Below the pieces are notes generated by a model. That model made no database searches. It was not told where the DNA came from and was given only the letters and a program-made list of their open reading frames with translations. Position numbers and translations under genes: made by a program. Shown here in pieces: positions 22,254 to 32,255 of a stretch of 64,000 nucleotides of DNA; position 1 is the first letter of the stretch, and the number at the start of each line of letters is the position of its first letter. The stretch covers positions 39,274,593-39,338,592 of the forward strand of contig OX419759.1 of the NCBI GenBank assembly GCA_948567375.1, read 5' to 3'. The DNA comes from Lunularia cruciata. Taxonomy: Eukaryota; Streptophyta; Marchantiopsida; Lunulariales; Lunulariaceae.

Positions 22254-24230
22254 TTAGTTGCGAACTAGAGCTAGAAGTACCTGATGTAAAGGTTCAGGGT
22301 TCTTTGCTCTTGCATGAAATTTCTCAACGAGCTCACTATGGAAAAGAAGCTCGGTACATCTCTCCCAGAATATCTTGGATAGCAAAGGACCTATGTGAGC
22401 TTCTATAAGAGGTTCTTTAGTAACTCTTAACATGAGAAGAACCTTCCCTGCAAGGACCTTGGGGTCATCATCCTTGTAAAGTTTACCGAAATAATCTGCG
22501 AAGTGGTAGATTGGAAACAGTTCCAATTTTAGAACAGTAAATTCCGAGTGAAAACTGTCTACAACTTCAGATATTTCTTCTAAGCTGCGGGTGAAGGTGG
22601 GCACATTGAAGCCAGCTCTCTGTTCTTCCGTGAGGGTACCCTGCAATAAGTGGTGGACGGGCACTACGGAATTAGTCTCTTCGGAACATTTGTAAGTAAA
22701 AGACATTCGGAAGTACAAGTCCTGCATGTGTAAATCCACGTGTTCAGCAACTATCATTTCAACTGGACAGGTATCAGAGGTTTCAAGATGGAAGTTCACA
22801 CGATGATACAACCAGCTACCGCATCAATCGTGTCAAAACATCCAAAATAACTTTCAAATCTGAATGGCGCGACTCTTCGACACACGACTGGATGAAGAAA
22901 TACCGCAGCTGGCTACATGATCTCTAGACACTTGTCAGTCAGATTTCAATGGCTGAACAACCTGACCCCAAGTGTATGGGGCTTCGAAAATCGTGTGGTG
23001 GGCATAGTAGAAACCTCAGATACCAACGATTGGAATGTGAGATCTAGGAGACGCCAAAAATCTCCAAACAGTTCGTTATCCACTACTTGTGAAGGATTGT
23101 CTCGACCAATGAAAAGAAGAAATAGTAGTCCTCCGGAATGAAGTTCCGCTGCCCTACAACGTAAGAAATCTTGCAAGTCGTTAGCAGATTGCTTTCTGTA
23201 TGCTGCAACTACTTCTGATGCTGCATCCTGTATCCAACAACTGTTCTTGTTGAAGGCTGGAGAAGATTTGTCAAGAACGGCATCAGGGACCTGGGACGTG
23301 CAGACACAATTGAATAAAGAGTTATTGGTCAAAGGAGTAGATTAAAAAGATAAAAATATTGTCTCTACGACCACTTTAATCACAATCAGCTGTAGGAACT
23401 CATATGCTTCCTAATAAACTCGAGCTCGAGGACTTCCCGTAGTATTAGCAGTCCAAATCGTTCCTTTGTGCTATCGGCCGTTGAAAATTAAGACACGGGA
23501 AGTATCTAAAGCCAATATAAATATACGACACCACGACCACGACAAATATAATATACTCAAGGGAAAAGTACGAGACCTCTATATGCTATCATGTACCGTT
23601 CAACAAACCTGTAGCTTAGAGTTCGATCGATATTACCTTTGACATCCAGTGAAGACAGTATGATGAGAAGAAAACATGGACAAATGAGTGCGGAAATAAT
23701 CTACAGTAGAATGATCCAGGAACTCCTGCCGCGAAGTATTTGCCGCATGCACCAGAGTCAACACTGTATCCACCTAATATATCTTCCGCAACCAGTAGAA
23801 ACAGGTTGTTGAAATCATTTGACGGCAAATCGTTGAAAAAGACTGAGATATCTGGTTCCCCTTGCGTACAATCTGACATCGCGTATCTTTTTCTGACTCT
23901 GTTGACGATCACATCAACGTTCTTCAAGGTATTCGACCCGCTAGCACAGCCAAGGTCTGCTACTATCACCGGTCCAGCAGTTGGGAGTCGAACGGTGTCG
24001 ACTGCCTCTTCGATTATTGAAACAAACTTTTGAGCAGCAGCCGCCTGCGACTGTGAGTTTCTAGCGTAGCTATTCTCCGCATCTCCCTTTGCCACACCAA
24101 CATTTCGAATGTCGATTGGCTTGACGTACGTATATGAAGTATTCACAACACCTGGTTTGTTTGAAACATGATGTGAATCATTCTCAAAACCAGGCGGCTG
24201 AAGATGAAGTTCAGTGTCGGTGAGCGCCAT
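22254..24230 (-). CDS. SABATH-family carboxyl methyltransferase, three exons
   Basis: Exons are 24230-23637, 23290-23015 and 22640-22254, giving 594, 276 and 387 nt and a 418-residue protein. Both introns are GT-AG and phase 0: donor AAAG|GTAATA with acceptor TCCCAG|GTCCC, then donor TGAG|GTTTCT with acceptor TTGCAG|GGTACC. The ATG at 24228-24230 begins MALTDTELHL. Family landmarks are SYARNSQSQ (54-62), the SAM-binding DLGCASGSN (92-100), FFNDLPSNDFN (131-141), GVPGSFYCRLFP (169-180) and SSYCLHWMSKVP (189-200). SABATH enzymes move a methyl group from S-adenosylmethionine to the carboxyl (or a ring nitrogen) of small metabolites such as salicylate, benzoate, cinnamate, jasmonate or IAA. The His before Trp in CLHW differs from the Met usual in salicylate-type enzymes, so salicylate preference is less likely; the substrate stays open. 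It is slightly longer than the usual 350-390 residues, with an extended N-terminus. No stop or frameshift is seen, so it is probably a working gene. Confidence 0.88.
22641..23014 (-). other. Intron 2 of the SABATH gene
   Basis: A 374-nt phase-0 intron with donor GTTTCT and acceptor TTATTGCAG. Splicing joins LVSE to GTLTEEQRAGFNVP, matching the family pattern of a surface helix followed by F-(N/D)-(I/V)-P. Confidence 0.75.
23291..23636 (-). other. Intron 1 of the SABATH gene
   Basis: A 346-nt phase-0 intron. The donor is GTAATA and the acceptor ends in GTCTGCACGTCCCAG. Splicing joins HWMSK to VPDAVL, restoring the HW-S-VP motif conserved in the family, which is what fixes the boundary. Confidence 0.8.
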
Positions 24231-24521
24231 TGCCAAGTCGAGAAGCGGAGTACTGTCTAGCGTTTCGTCGACCCAACTGTTTCGACACGTTCAGCAATTT
24301 ATTGAGAACACAAAGTGGTAAACGCTGAAATGTCGTAATGTGTAAGAAATCAGGACTTCCTGCTGTGCATACAGAGAACTGCCCACACGTGCAAGATGGG
24401 AATTCATGGAACTGCTGCCAAGGAATCTGAGTGCCCGGACCGATATTGGGGTGAAGCCGTCCACGGTTGATTCTGAGATTCGTATACATTTGCCGTTAAA
24501 CCCACTTCCAGACTACCACTC

Positions 24522-24529
24522 ATTATAAG
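24522..24529 (-). promoter_or_regulatory. Candidate TATA box for the SABATH gene
   Basis: Minus-strand TTATAATG lies about 290 bp upstream of the ATG. If used, transcription would start near 24495 and give a leader of roughly 265 nt. A palindromic CACGTG (G-box core) lies at 24386-24391 within that leader. Both are single short matches and remain tentative. Confidence 0.3.
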
Positions 24530-24796
24530 CTAAATTGGGGCAAAAACTGTGCACGAAAGAAATCTATGGACACAGTATGGGGTATGAAGAGACCAACATG
24601 GGGCCTTGCCAGTTCCAAAGATGCTGTTTATAGTTGCCGGGAGCTAGCGCTCTTCGATCGTCGCAATCACTACTGCATAGCTGTATGGCAAGTGATCACT
24701 ACCATGTACTTTCTAGCTACTGGCACGACAAACTCGAGCCCGCTTCACCAGAGTCACCAAGTTTCCATATCTTGTGCAGTAGGTAATCCTGAATCT

Positions 24797-24890
24797 GCTT
24801 CGAATAAACCTATTATGTTTTATCCTTGTACGGGCTTGATGGCCTTCCCATCCTTCTTGTCATCCTACGCGGTCGCCCTTTTCCCTTCTA
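24797..24890 (+). mobile_element. LINE-B 3' end, short copy
   Basis: The sequence TTTTATCCTTGTACGGGC, then CTTCCCATCCTTC and TCCTACGCGGTCGCC, matches the 3' terminus of LINE-B seen at 32140-32255 (same strand) and, reversed, at 27065, 33519 and 63830. It lies about 570 bp upstream of the SABATH start codon. The open frame at 24566-25063 runs across it and is not a gene I can support. Confidence 0.65.
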
Positions 24891-25129
24891 ATAAACTTCA
24901 CGCTTATGTGGGATCCAAATGCGTCAAGATGCACGGCCTGGCAGCCGCTATCCGTCTTAACTACAGAACAATACCGAGAAACGCTTTCATGGCCTCGAGA
25001 ATTTCTGCTGGGGCACGGTTTGAAACTGTCTCTATCAAGATGAATCATTGCAATAAGCCCTAGATACCCAATATAAAGTGTCCAGGATCTTAGTTTCTGC
25101 TTTGACGGTGATACGTAACTATCCGACAT

Positions 25130-25604
25130 TCAAACATCACACATGTATAAAGACACCGCAAATTAACGTAAATCGCGATCGAGTAGGTGACGTATGAGTC
25201 CCACGTAACACCAACCTGTTTCCGAGAACTACTTATAAGCCTACACTACATCAACTTGGACATGCTTGGTGTAATGTCAATCAGACTGTTGTGTTTAGTA
25301 TAGCTTTTCTTTCGAAGTGGAACCCATGTTACTAATCGAGAGACAAGAACATTTCTTGCCATCACAACCTCCTCTGCTGTGATAAGATAAGCAGGAACGA
25401 GATTGGTCGACGTGGCCATTCACTATTGTTAGGTTTTGGCTAACTTAAGGTACAGTTACTAAAGTTGCCAAGGTGGGGTGTTGGTAACATTTTTTCTGAT
25501 ATATACATTTGAGTATCATTTGAGTACATTTTCTGAACTTTGGATTACATTTACCTGCACATTCAAAACTTAAACGTAATTTTATATAAATATCAAATTG
25601 ATTC

Positions 25605-25608
<4 letters not shown>
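25130..25608. other. AT-rich spacer
   Basis: No gene is seen. A roughly 60-bp stretch ending at the (TA)n tract (from TACCTGCACATTCAAAACTT) is repeated in diverged form after the tract, at about 25670-25730. Confidence 0.45.
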
Positions 25609-25654
<46 letters not shown>

Positions 25655-25657
25655 TAC
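25609..25657. repeat. (TA)n microsatellite
   Basis: About 20 TA dinucleotides, flanked on both sides by imperfect copies of a stretch with ACCTG..CATTCAAAACTT.AA.GTAAT. The tract may have grown inside a local duplication. Confidence 0.9.
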
Positions 25658-25844
25658 ATATTCATAATTTACCTGTTCATTCAAAACTTGAATGTAATTA
25701 TATATAAACTTCAAGTTGACTCATTTACATATTCATAAAGTGTGTATGATATAAGATTTATTTTCAAAATATAAAACTATGCCTATATAAGTGCTCTTCC
25801 CCAAAATGTGAATTTATAAGTATTTTTTAATGAACTTAGATGCT

Positions 25845-25914
<70 letters not shown>
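25845..25914. repeat. (TA)n microsatellite, longer tract
   Basis: More than 30 uninterrupted TA dinucleotides. The open frames on both strands here consist of Tyr-Ile repeats and are artefacts. Two imperfect copies of a unit of about 49 bp (AAAGTGAAA.TGTG, then TATAAATGTGTCCA) follow at 25938-26030. Confidence 0.95.
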
Positions 25915-25920
<6 letters not shown>

Positions 25921-26030
25921 TTTATATAAATATCCTTCTCAAAGTGAAAATGTGGCCGTATAAATGTGTCCATGTAAACTTTTCTATTAAAGTGAAAGTG
26001 TGCCAATATAAATGTGTCCACTTATACCCG

Positions 26031-27064
26031 TATACAGACAGAAAAAAATGTTTTTTCAAGTTACTGTCACAGTGTTGTGATGTCTATTTGCTATGAGTAC
26101 TGTTGTTTCAACATGAAAAGAAAATTCTTGAAAGATTAAAGTTCGCAATCGCATCAACATTACTAACAGAAGATGAGATCTAGGAAGCGAACGGTAGTAA
26201 GTGGTTTATGTAAACACCTACGAATAAATCCGTAGAATTAACAAATAACAGTCTCAGATGAGTTTAACGACTACTAGAGTATGATGTTAGAAAATCTAAA
26301 CTAGCCAATTTGCTCCTACTCGTCCAAATTTTTGAGGTAGTCGTAAATACACATAACTCTTGAACACACGACAAAATGTTAAATAACTCGACCATAATGC
26401 CGAGTATGGGCACCACCAGGTAATTGTCAAAATGTAGGCTTTATCTGCACAAAGTTTAATGTTTCAACATGTATATGATGTCATGAATTGTTATATAACC
26501 TGGAGACCATCCACGTTAGCAATTCATGTGGATACGTAAGCGTATCACGTGAAATGACCGCAACATTTCCGGGTTAGATCTACACTAATTCCGGAATTCT
26601 TTTCCTCCATGACATGCACGAACAGGTGGAAGTGCCACTTGCACTCGGAGTTGTGGATTCGACCTGAAATTCTCGTTGATTTAATGAGTCGGCAGCAATG
26701 TGGCAGGTGTCAAATTGATCCCAAAATAATTACAAATTACGGGCAAGTAACTAGGGTCCAGGAATCTGGGAATCTTTGGGGAAGTAGAAATCCTTGACTT
26801 ACCGGGGAGTAGAATCCGGGAATTTACACTGATAATACAAGAACCCTAATAAAGCCAACCACAAACAACTTTTTGAAAAGAATGTCATAGAGAGGTTTGA
26901 GAATTTCACCATGGTGGGTTTTCTAAATATTTGATCAGACCTTTCAAAACAAAGACAGAGGTAGCGTACATTTAGGTTCGATTGCTATGGGAGCCCTAAA
27001 ACCTTTTTGTACTTTTCATAAGAAGTCCTGAATGGCAAATGGCCAATTTGGTTTAACATTGGGA
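26031..27064. other. Unassigned spacer
   Basis: No coding region or repeat is recognised. The short frame at 26609-26797 has no motif. Confidence 0.4.
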
Positions 27065-27365
27065 GTAAAGGCGACTGCCTAGGAAGAATGAAGGATGGGA
27101 AGGCCCCATCAAGCCTTACAAGGAGAGACAAAAAAAGGTAACATGGGGCTAAGCCCCAATAGAGTCTATATGAGAAATATGCCCTACCGCACCTAAGATA
27201 TCCGAGCTATGCAAGTTGCATGGTCTACACACAACGGGAGCATCCGAAGAAACATCACCTAATGTGATTCCTCTCCTATGGATTGCACCAGTCACTGCAC
27301 TCCGTAGAGCAATGACACACGCTATCTAAAATATGCTACAAAGTATGAGAATGAGAGTGATACCC

Positions 27366-28073
27366 CTAACGCCTAACATGATAAGCTCTTGCGCACTCCT
27401 TGACAAATGTGTCAAATGCCATGTCCATCGCTCCATACAACTTCAAGGCTAGAGGAACAAAGAGATGACCCCGCTGCATGCCCCTATACTTGGAGACCTT
27501 GTGACCTACTGCTGCACTTGCCACCCATCCAGGAGGATGGGTAATCACTCCCTCCAAAACTATATCCTACGTAGGGCTCGTAACCACGACATCCGCTACT
27601 ATCACTTGATCATCTCGGACCAAGTATAAGTTTGCCTTGACACGTGTTGTTTGCAAAGCATACGAACGCTCACTCCAAGCCAAGTATCCACTCTCTCGTG
27701 CCATAGCAAACACTATGTCCCTAATGGCACCATGGGTAGCTATCCTCTATCCTCCAAAAGGACATCGTGTCATGTGGACCGCTGCTGCATCTAGTGTAGA
27801 ACAACACTCACAAGTGAGTAATGAAGATGCAAATGGGTGGACCAAACCCAAGCAAAACCTCATCCCTGTAGAGAAAGTATTTGGTGCGAGTCGAAATGCC
27901 CTAATGCATGGTTGAGCTAGGATCCAAGAGCATGCACCCTTGTTGGAGCAAGAGCAAAGACATGCTCTAGTAGCTTGAGGAATGGACAAGTTGATTAAGA
28001 GAGAATGTAGCGTATGCTCACACTGTCGCTCCATCAAGGAAGACTGTAAACCTCTAGTCCAATTTGATGACAA
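27366..28073 (-). pseudogene. LINE-B C-terminal domain: zinc-finger-like motif and possible restriction-like nuclease
   Basis: From 28073 down the strand encodes CSWILAQPCIRAFRLAP, then CECCSTLDAAAVHMTRCPFGG (a C-x2-C-xn-H-x4-C pattern), then THGAIRDIVFAMARESGYLAW, VKANLYLV and VIVADVVVTSP, then GWVASAAVGHKVSKY and GHLFVPLALKLYG. In R2-like LINEs a CCHC finger is followed by a PD-(D/E)XK nuclease with an RH-containing helix, K-P-D and later D; here KAN and ADV occupy comparable positions. The nuclease assignment is inferred from order and spacing; the first acidic residue appears replaced by Asn. Confidence 0.5.
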
Positions 28074-28509
28074 TGGAACAAAAGGTGGAAAATCCTCTCG
28101 TGCTCATAGATAGACTATCTCTCGTCTGCCGCAATAACACCTAGAAAGAAAAGGCTCCTCCCTCTACCTCTATCACATAAGTCTCCAAAACCGACCTATC
28201 AGCAACCACAAAATGAGAGGAAAGTAGGGGTGCCAAGAGAGCCCAACTACCCAAAATTGCTATAGGTGTCGTCTCCTCCATAGAAAGCAAACCAATCCCA
28301 CCACATGAGATCTGCAGAGCCGTCTGTCTACGTGCCAAAAGCACTGTCACACACTCAAAAGTCCCTGGTCCAATAATATCACCAAAGACTCCCATAATCC
28401 TCCTATCAAATGCTCTCAAACGTGATAGGAAGGACAGTGAGGGAGGAATTGTACAGATGAGGTAGGATGGTCGACGAGCAATATTGGAAGAGAGTATACC
28501 AAATGCCAC

Positions 28510-29165
28510 CTATGGATCTCCTAGTAATGGAAGGTCATCCACATAGAGAACATCCTCTGCAAGGCCAACGTCTAGGAAGCGTGTGACAAAATCCTCCGAT
28601 CCTACTGGCACTCCAAGAACACGAAGTGCATCTATGGATGTGATACACCTCTCTGGAAGCTCAAGGTGGGGAGGAATACCTAAAGGAGACCATGCACTAC
28701 ACTTTGACACCTTGACTCTCAAGCCTACTAGATGTAGCTCAATAGTCAAGTAGTTAAGGGCCTGCCTAATCTGATCTATAGGGCCTAGATGTGTGTATCA
28801 TCTACCAAGGAGGGAATAAAACAACCTCACATGGCCAAAGTAGTAGATAAGAGAGCTCTAAAGTGAGCCATGGCAAGTAAGGACTGATGTGGACTAAGGT
28901 GCTGTCAAAAGTGAGAATGATGTTGAAGAACAATGGTATGACTGACCAAACGCAAAAAGATCTCTCCAATAGAAATCGGTCTAATGCCTCTTGTGTCCTT
29001 CTCCATCACAAGAAGTCAACTAGAACCTAACACCCGACTAACAAACATAGGAATGTTTCCTCTTGCTACTGCTGCAACCATCTGAAACAACTCGGTAAAA
29101 CCACTAGAAAGATCATCTGCTTGGAAGCAATCTCTAAGGTGCTCATAAACCATCCTTGACAAGCC
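28510..29165 (-). pseudogene. LINE-B reverse transcriptase core relic
   Basis: Minus-strand reading gives KDTRGIRPISIGEIFLRLVSH (RT motif with GIRPI), then LLAMAHFRALLST, then SLVDDTHI, where DD (codons at 28797-28802) is the catalytic pair, then GLRVKVSKCSAWSP and ALRVLGVPVGSEDFVTRFL, the region after motif C with the family's VLGVPVGS. Stops interrupt between these blocks. This RT would copy the element RNA at the nicked target. The GIRPI and DDTHI signature separates it clearly from LINE-A. Confidence 0.65.
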
Positions 29166-29990
29166 TCCTTAGGAAAGGCAAGGGACAGTGCACAATGCTT
29201 GTGCAAATAGCGACCTATCAAGACATAAAGGTTGCTCAAGCTGATAATCTAAGACCTCTAGTGGTAGTCCCTCTATTGCTATAGGATGTAGTGAGCGTCG
29301 GGAAGAGATAGTCTCATCAGTAGGACTTGCTATAGACAAAGGGTGTAGCGCTCGTGCTACTCTACAAAACTCTCGCGCTTGGTCCAATGTCCTACATTGT
29401 CATAATCGAGTGGACTCTGTGGTATCCTATGGTGATGCTTGTCTCCTGAATCGTGTAGCCCTAACAGACTCCTCTTGAAGGGCTACCCAATCTCCCACTT
29501 GGAAATGACAAAATCTAGCAGCCACCTCTCTATGCTCCGCACGTCTCCCTCTAGCATAACGAAGATACAATCGAGGGAGTAAGAGGAATAAGAACCATGC
29601 TAACTTGTCCAAGGGATCACGTGCCAAACAATCAAGTGGTAGGCAAAAAGCCTGTCTAGCCTCATCATGGAGTGTGCGGGGTAGCCTATGGAATAGACGT
29701 GTACATGGAAAACTAGTCTCAAATAACCCCTAAATGCAACCCGCCTGAGAAGCAAACCACTCTCACAACTCGATCGATATCCTTGGAACGATCAACGAAG
29801 GGATAGAAGAAGCGTGTGTAATACCGAGTGTCACTGCTATCGATGTGATCGCTCGTCTCACATGAGCATCCCAAGTGGTCCAATCTTAGTCCTTGTGCAT
29901 CCTTTCCACCTGGGTCTTTACCCCTTGCGAGGTAAAGCATCGGTGACATACCGGGTATGATGTATCCCAACCCACTCTAATACCCCACAT

Positions 29991-30360
29991 GGGAAGGTGT
30001 AGCCATCGCTAACACAAGAATAATGATAGTAACACATGCTGCTCCTCTCCATATCTCTCCATATCTGCAAAACCACAACCCCTCACATCCCAACTCACAT
30101 AAGAAAACAATCTCTCCAAACCCTAAAATCTATAAATTCTCTTAACTTTCAATTTCTATCTCTAAAATTTTCATACTAAATTCCCATAGAATTTAATCAT
30201 GAAATACAAAAAATTAGAAGTAAAAATTCCAGACCCATCACTCCCATGAGTGATCATTATACCCTAAAAAAATCTAAAAATTCTCATAACTTTCTACTCC
30301 ATTCTCCATAGTCTTCAATCTAGATGCAAATTAAAAAATTAAGAAAATAGACTAGTCGTC
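29991..30360. other. Probable LINE-B 5' leader or flank
   Basis: AT-rich sequence without frames, directly upstream of the minus-strand LINE-B N-terminal region. It contains two loosely similar stretches of TCTCATAACTTT-type sequence. I cannot locate the 5' boundary of the element. Confidence 0.3.
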
Positions 30361-30498
30361 CGGAGTGATACGCGCTAGAGAACACTCAGCAATTATAGAT
30401 ATCGTCTCACGGGCTCTCCCTCTCCTCTCCCGTCTCCACATTCTCCCGCAGCTCCCGGGTCTCTTCTCGAGTTTAACATTAGGGGTTGGATCAACACC

Positions 30499-30993
30499 TT
30501 GGCCCAGTTCTTTTTTTATTGTTCCATTCGCTTATCTGAATGTCTTCTGAATTTATTACTCACATATTTAAGAATCCGTTACGAAAGGACTTTGCTACGA
30601 GGTGTTCCTAGAAAGTGTTCGTGTCCGCCTCCCTCCCCGCGCCTACTCTTGTTTGTTATGCAAGACACCTCCTACAGGCAAGCCTCCATGAAACCGAGGC
30701 TTACAAACATGCCTTATTATAGTCTGCATTTCCATCTTCACTTCTGGGTGTTGAATCAAAGGGATATAAAGACGCGTCGAGATATGTTGAATCATGAAGC
30801 TATTTTAATTCCGATGGTTGCACCCACGAAGAAACCCAATGCGGTTTTCAATCTGACAACGCATGAAATCAGCTACTACGTTGGAGGAACGTTGCCTTTC
30901 AACAGCTCCCGGTTCCACGGTAGGAGAGTAAATGGTGTGTCCAATGTCGATGTTTTATCCGAAATTGAAGCCCGTTTTTCCCGAAAATCGTGA
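30499..30993 (+). other. 164-codon open frame, unrecognised
   Basis: The frame lies in low-copy sequence. Its C-terminal half (about 30700-30990) reads like real protein: RRDMLNHEAILIPMVAPTKK, then NAVFNLTTHEISYYVGGTLP, then SNVDVLSEIEARFSRKS and stop. I do not recognise the family. The N-terminal third is hydrophobic and less convincing, so a true exon may start later or be preceded by an intron. It could be an exon of a host gene, a gene fragment or chance. Confidence 0.3.
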
Positions 30994-31448
30994 GAGAATT
31001 CCAGGGTTCACCTTTCATCCCTAAGGGTACGCCATTGTCCGGGTTTTGGTGTCTGCCTACCAAAGCGAAAAGCGAGCACTCAGTTCCGGACTCCCCCCTT
31101 GATGACCGATGCGGGGTCCTCATCGGCGCTTGCTGCTGCTTGTCCTGTCCACAATTAAGCAAGTCAATCGTCTTAAACTTTGTATAAGTTCTCCGCGCTC
31201 GAAACTGATTCCGACTTGGACTTGCACGTGAAATCAGATGTAACTCCTAAGTTTGTCATTCAAGGAAATTGGAGAAATAGAATTCGAAATGGAGCGTTTC
31301 CAAATTATCATGTACGTGACCTGAACTCTTCGAGCTCTTGTACTCACCTCTTGTCCAGGATTGTCAGAATACGGAGAGACTCGGGCTAACACAATAGACA
31401 GTGAATTTTAACCCGGTTCCTGCACTCCTTCACACGAGCCTTGCGTGC

Positions 31449-31520
31449 TCATGCGAAGGTCTCATGCACCTGTTGCCCCAGAGAGTCTTGCATGAGCATG
31501 CAAGACTCTTCTTCGCATGA
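31449..31520. repeat. Nested inverted repeat
   Basis: The inner arms AGAGTCTTGCATG (31482-31494) and CATGCAAGACTCT (31497-31509) are perfect with a 2-nt spacer. The outer arms TCATGCGAAG (31449-31458) and CTTCGCATGA (31511-31520) are also perfect. The left side between the arms is 23 nt and the right side 1 nt, giving an asymmetric cruciform or hairpin. No element boundary was found around it. Confidence 0.85.
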
Positions 31521-32139
31521 CATCCCCCAAGGATCATTCCAGGCATTCGACGTGACTTCAAACTGTCAACTAAAGTGTTACTTTAAACTGAAATCTTATA
31601 CCAAGAGTCTGGTGCACGTACCTCTACTTCTTGTCGGTATATAACACTGTCAGAGGTATACATGGCCGTGCAACAAATGGGGACACTGCAAACTGTAAGA
31701 TCATAAGCTGCATGTAATAAATTAGAGATAATGCACAATGCTCTACTTGAAGTCTTAGCGCTCGAGAGCGCAATTAGCTCGGAACATCATGTAAAAAAAT
31801 AGTGGATGTCTTCTATATGCTAGTTCCTAATGTCAGCTCATGCTGCATCATAGAGAGATAAAACTAGGTTTCCATAAATTTCTTAGTTTCTACTAGCTTG
31901 GCACACCGCGTGGGGCGTTTAATCCCGAGACGGGCGAACAGTAGCTTCCAGCAACCCACTAGAGAATCCGAGCATATTCTTTTCGGCACATGTTCATCTT
32001 TGGCCATATTTATTGAGCTACAGCTTTCTGTCATAATGATCGTGCATTCTGAGCAACAGACCTGGGATTCTGGTGGTGCATGCAAAATTGAAAAGTTGAA
32101 AGGACTTCTATCCCAAATTACAATGCCATTTCGATTTTG
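31521..32139. other. Unassigned low-copy sequence
   Basis: Only short frames on both strands without recognisable motifs. Confidence 0.4.
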
Positions 32140-32255
32140 ATTTTCTCATATAGACTCTATTGGGGCTTAGCCCCATGTTACCTTTTTTTTTTCCCTTGTA
32201 CGGTTTGATGGGGTCTTTCCATCTTTCGTTTTTCCTACGTGGTCGCCTTTCATGT
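32140..32255 (+). mobile_element. LINE-B 3' end, short copy
   Basis: This carries the GGGGCTTAGCCCC palindrome (32162-32174), a T-rich stretch, CTTGTACGGTTTGATGGGG and the terminal CCTACGTGGTCGCCTTTCA. It matches the 3' part of the copy at 27065-27190 in reverse. It is a 5'-truncated insertion of about 115 bp. Confidence 0.75.

Larger units (their letters stand above)
27065..29990 (-). mobile_element. LINE-B copy, decayed, with RT and C-terminal nuclease-like region
   Basis: The element reads on the minus strand and its 3' end is at about 27065, where CCTAGGCAGTCGCCTTT matches the 3' ends of the shorter LINE-B copies. From the 5' side it carries an N-terminal conserved region (ARDPLDKLAWFLFLLLPRLYL at about 29570-29620), RT motifs (MEKDTRGIRPISIGEIFLRL at about 29000, LVDDTHI at about 28790-28812), the RT thumb region (28141-28749) and a C-terminal zinc-finger/nuclease-like domain (27366-28073). 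Numerous stops and frameshifts show it is inactive. No APE-type endonuclease was found. Confidence 0.7.

Noticed and set aside
24566..25063. 165-codon plus-strand open frame upstream of the SABATH gene
   Set aside because: It crosses the LINE-B 3' end at 24797-24890 and has no recognisable domain. It is more likely a chance frame over repeat and promoter DNA.
25830..26096. Tyr-Ile repeat protein frames on both strands
   Set aside because: They are translations of the (TA)n microsatellite.
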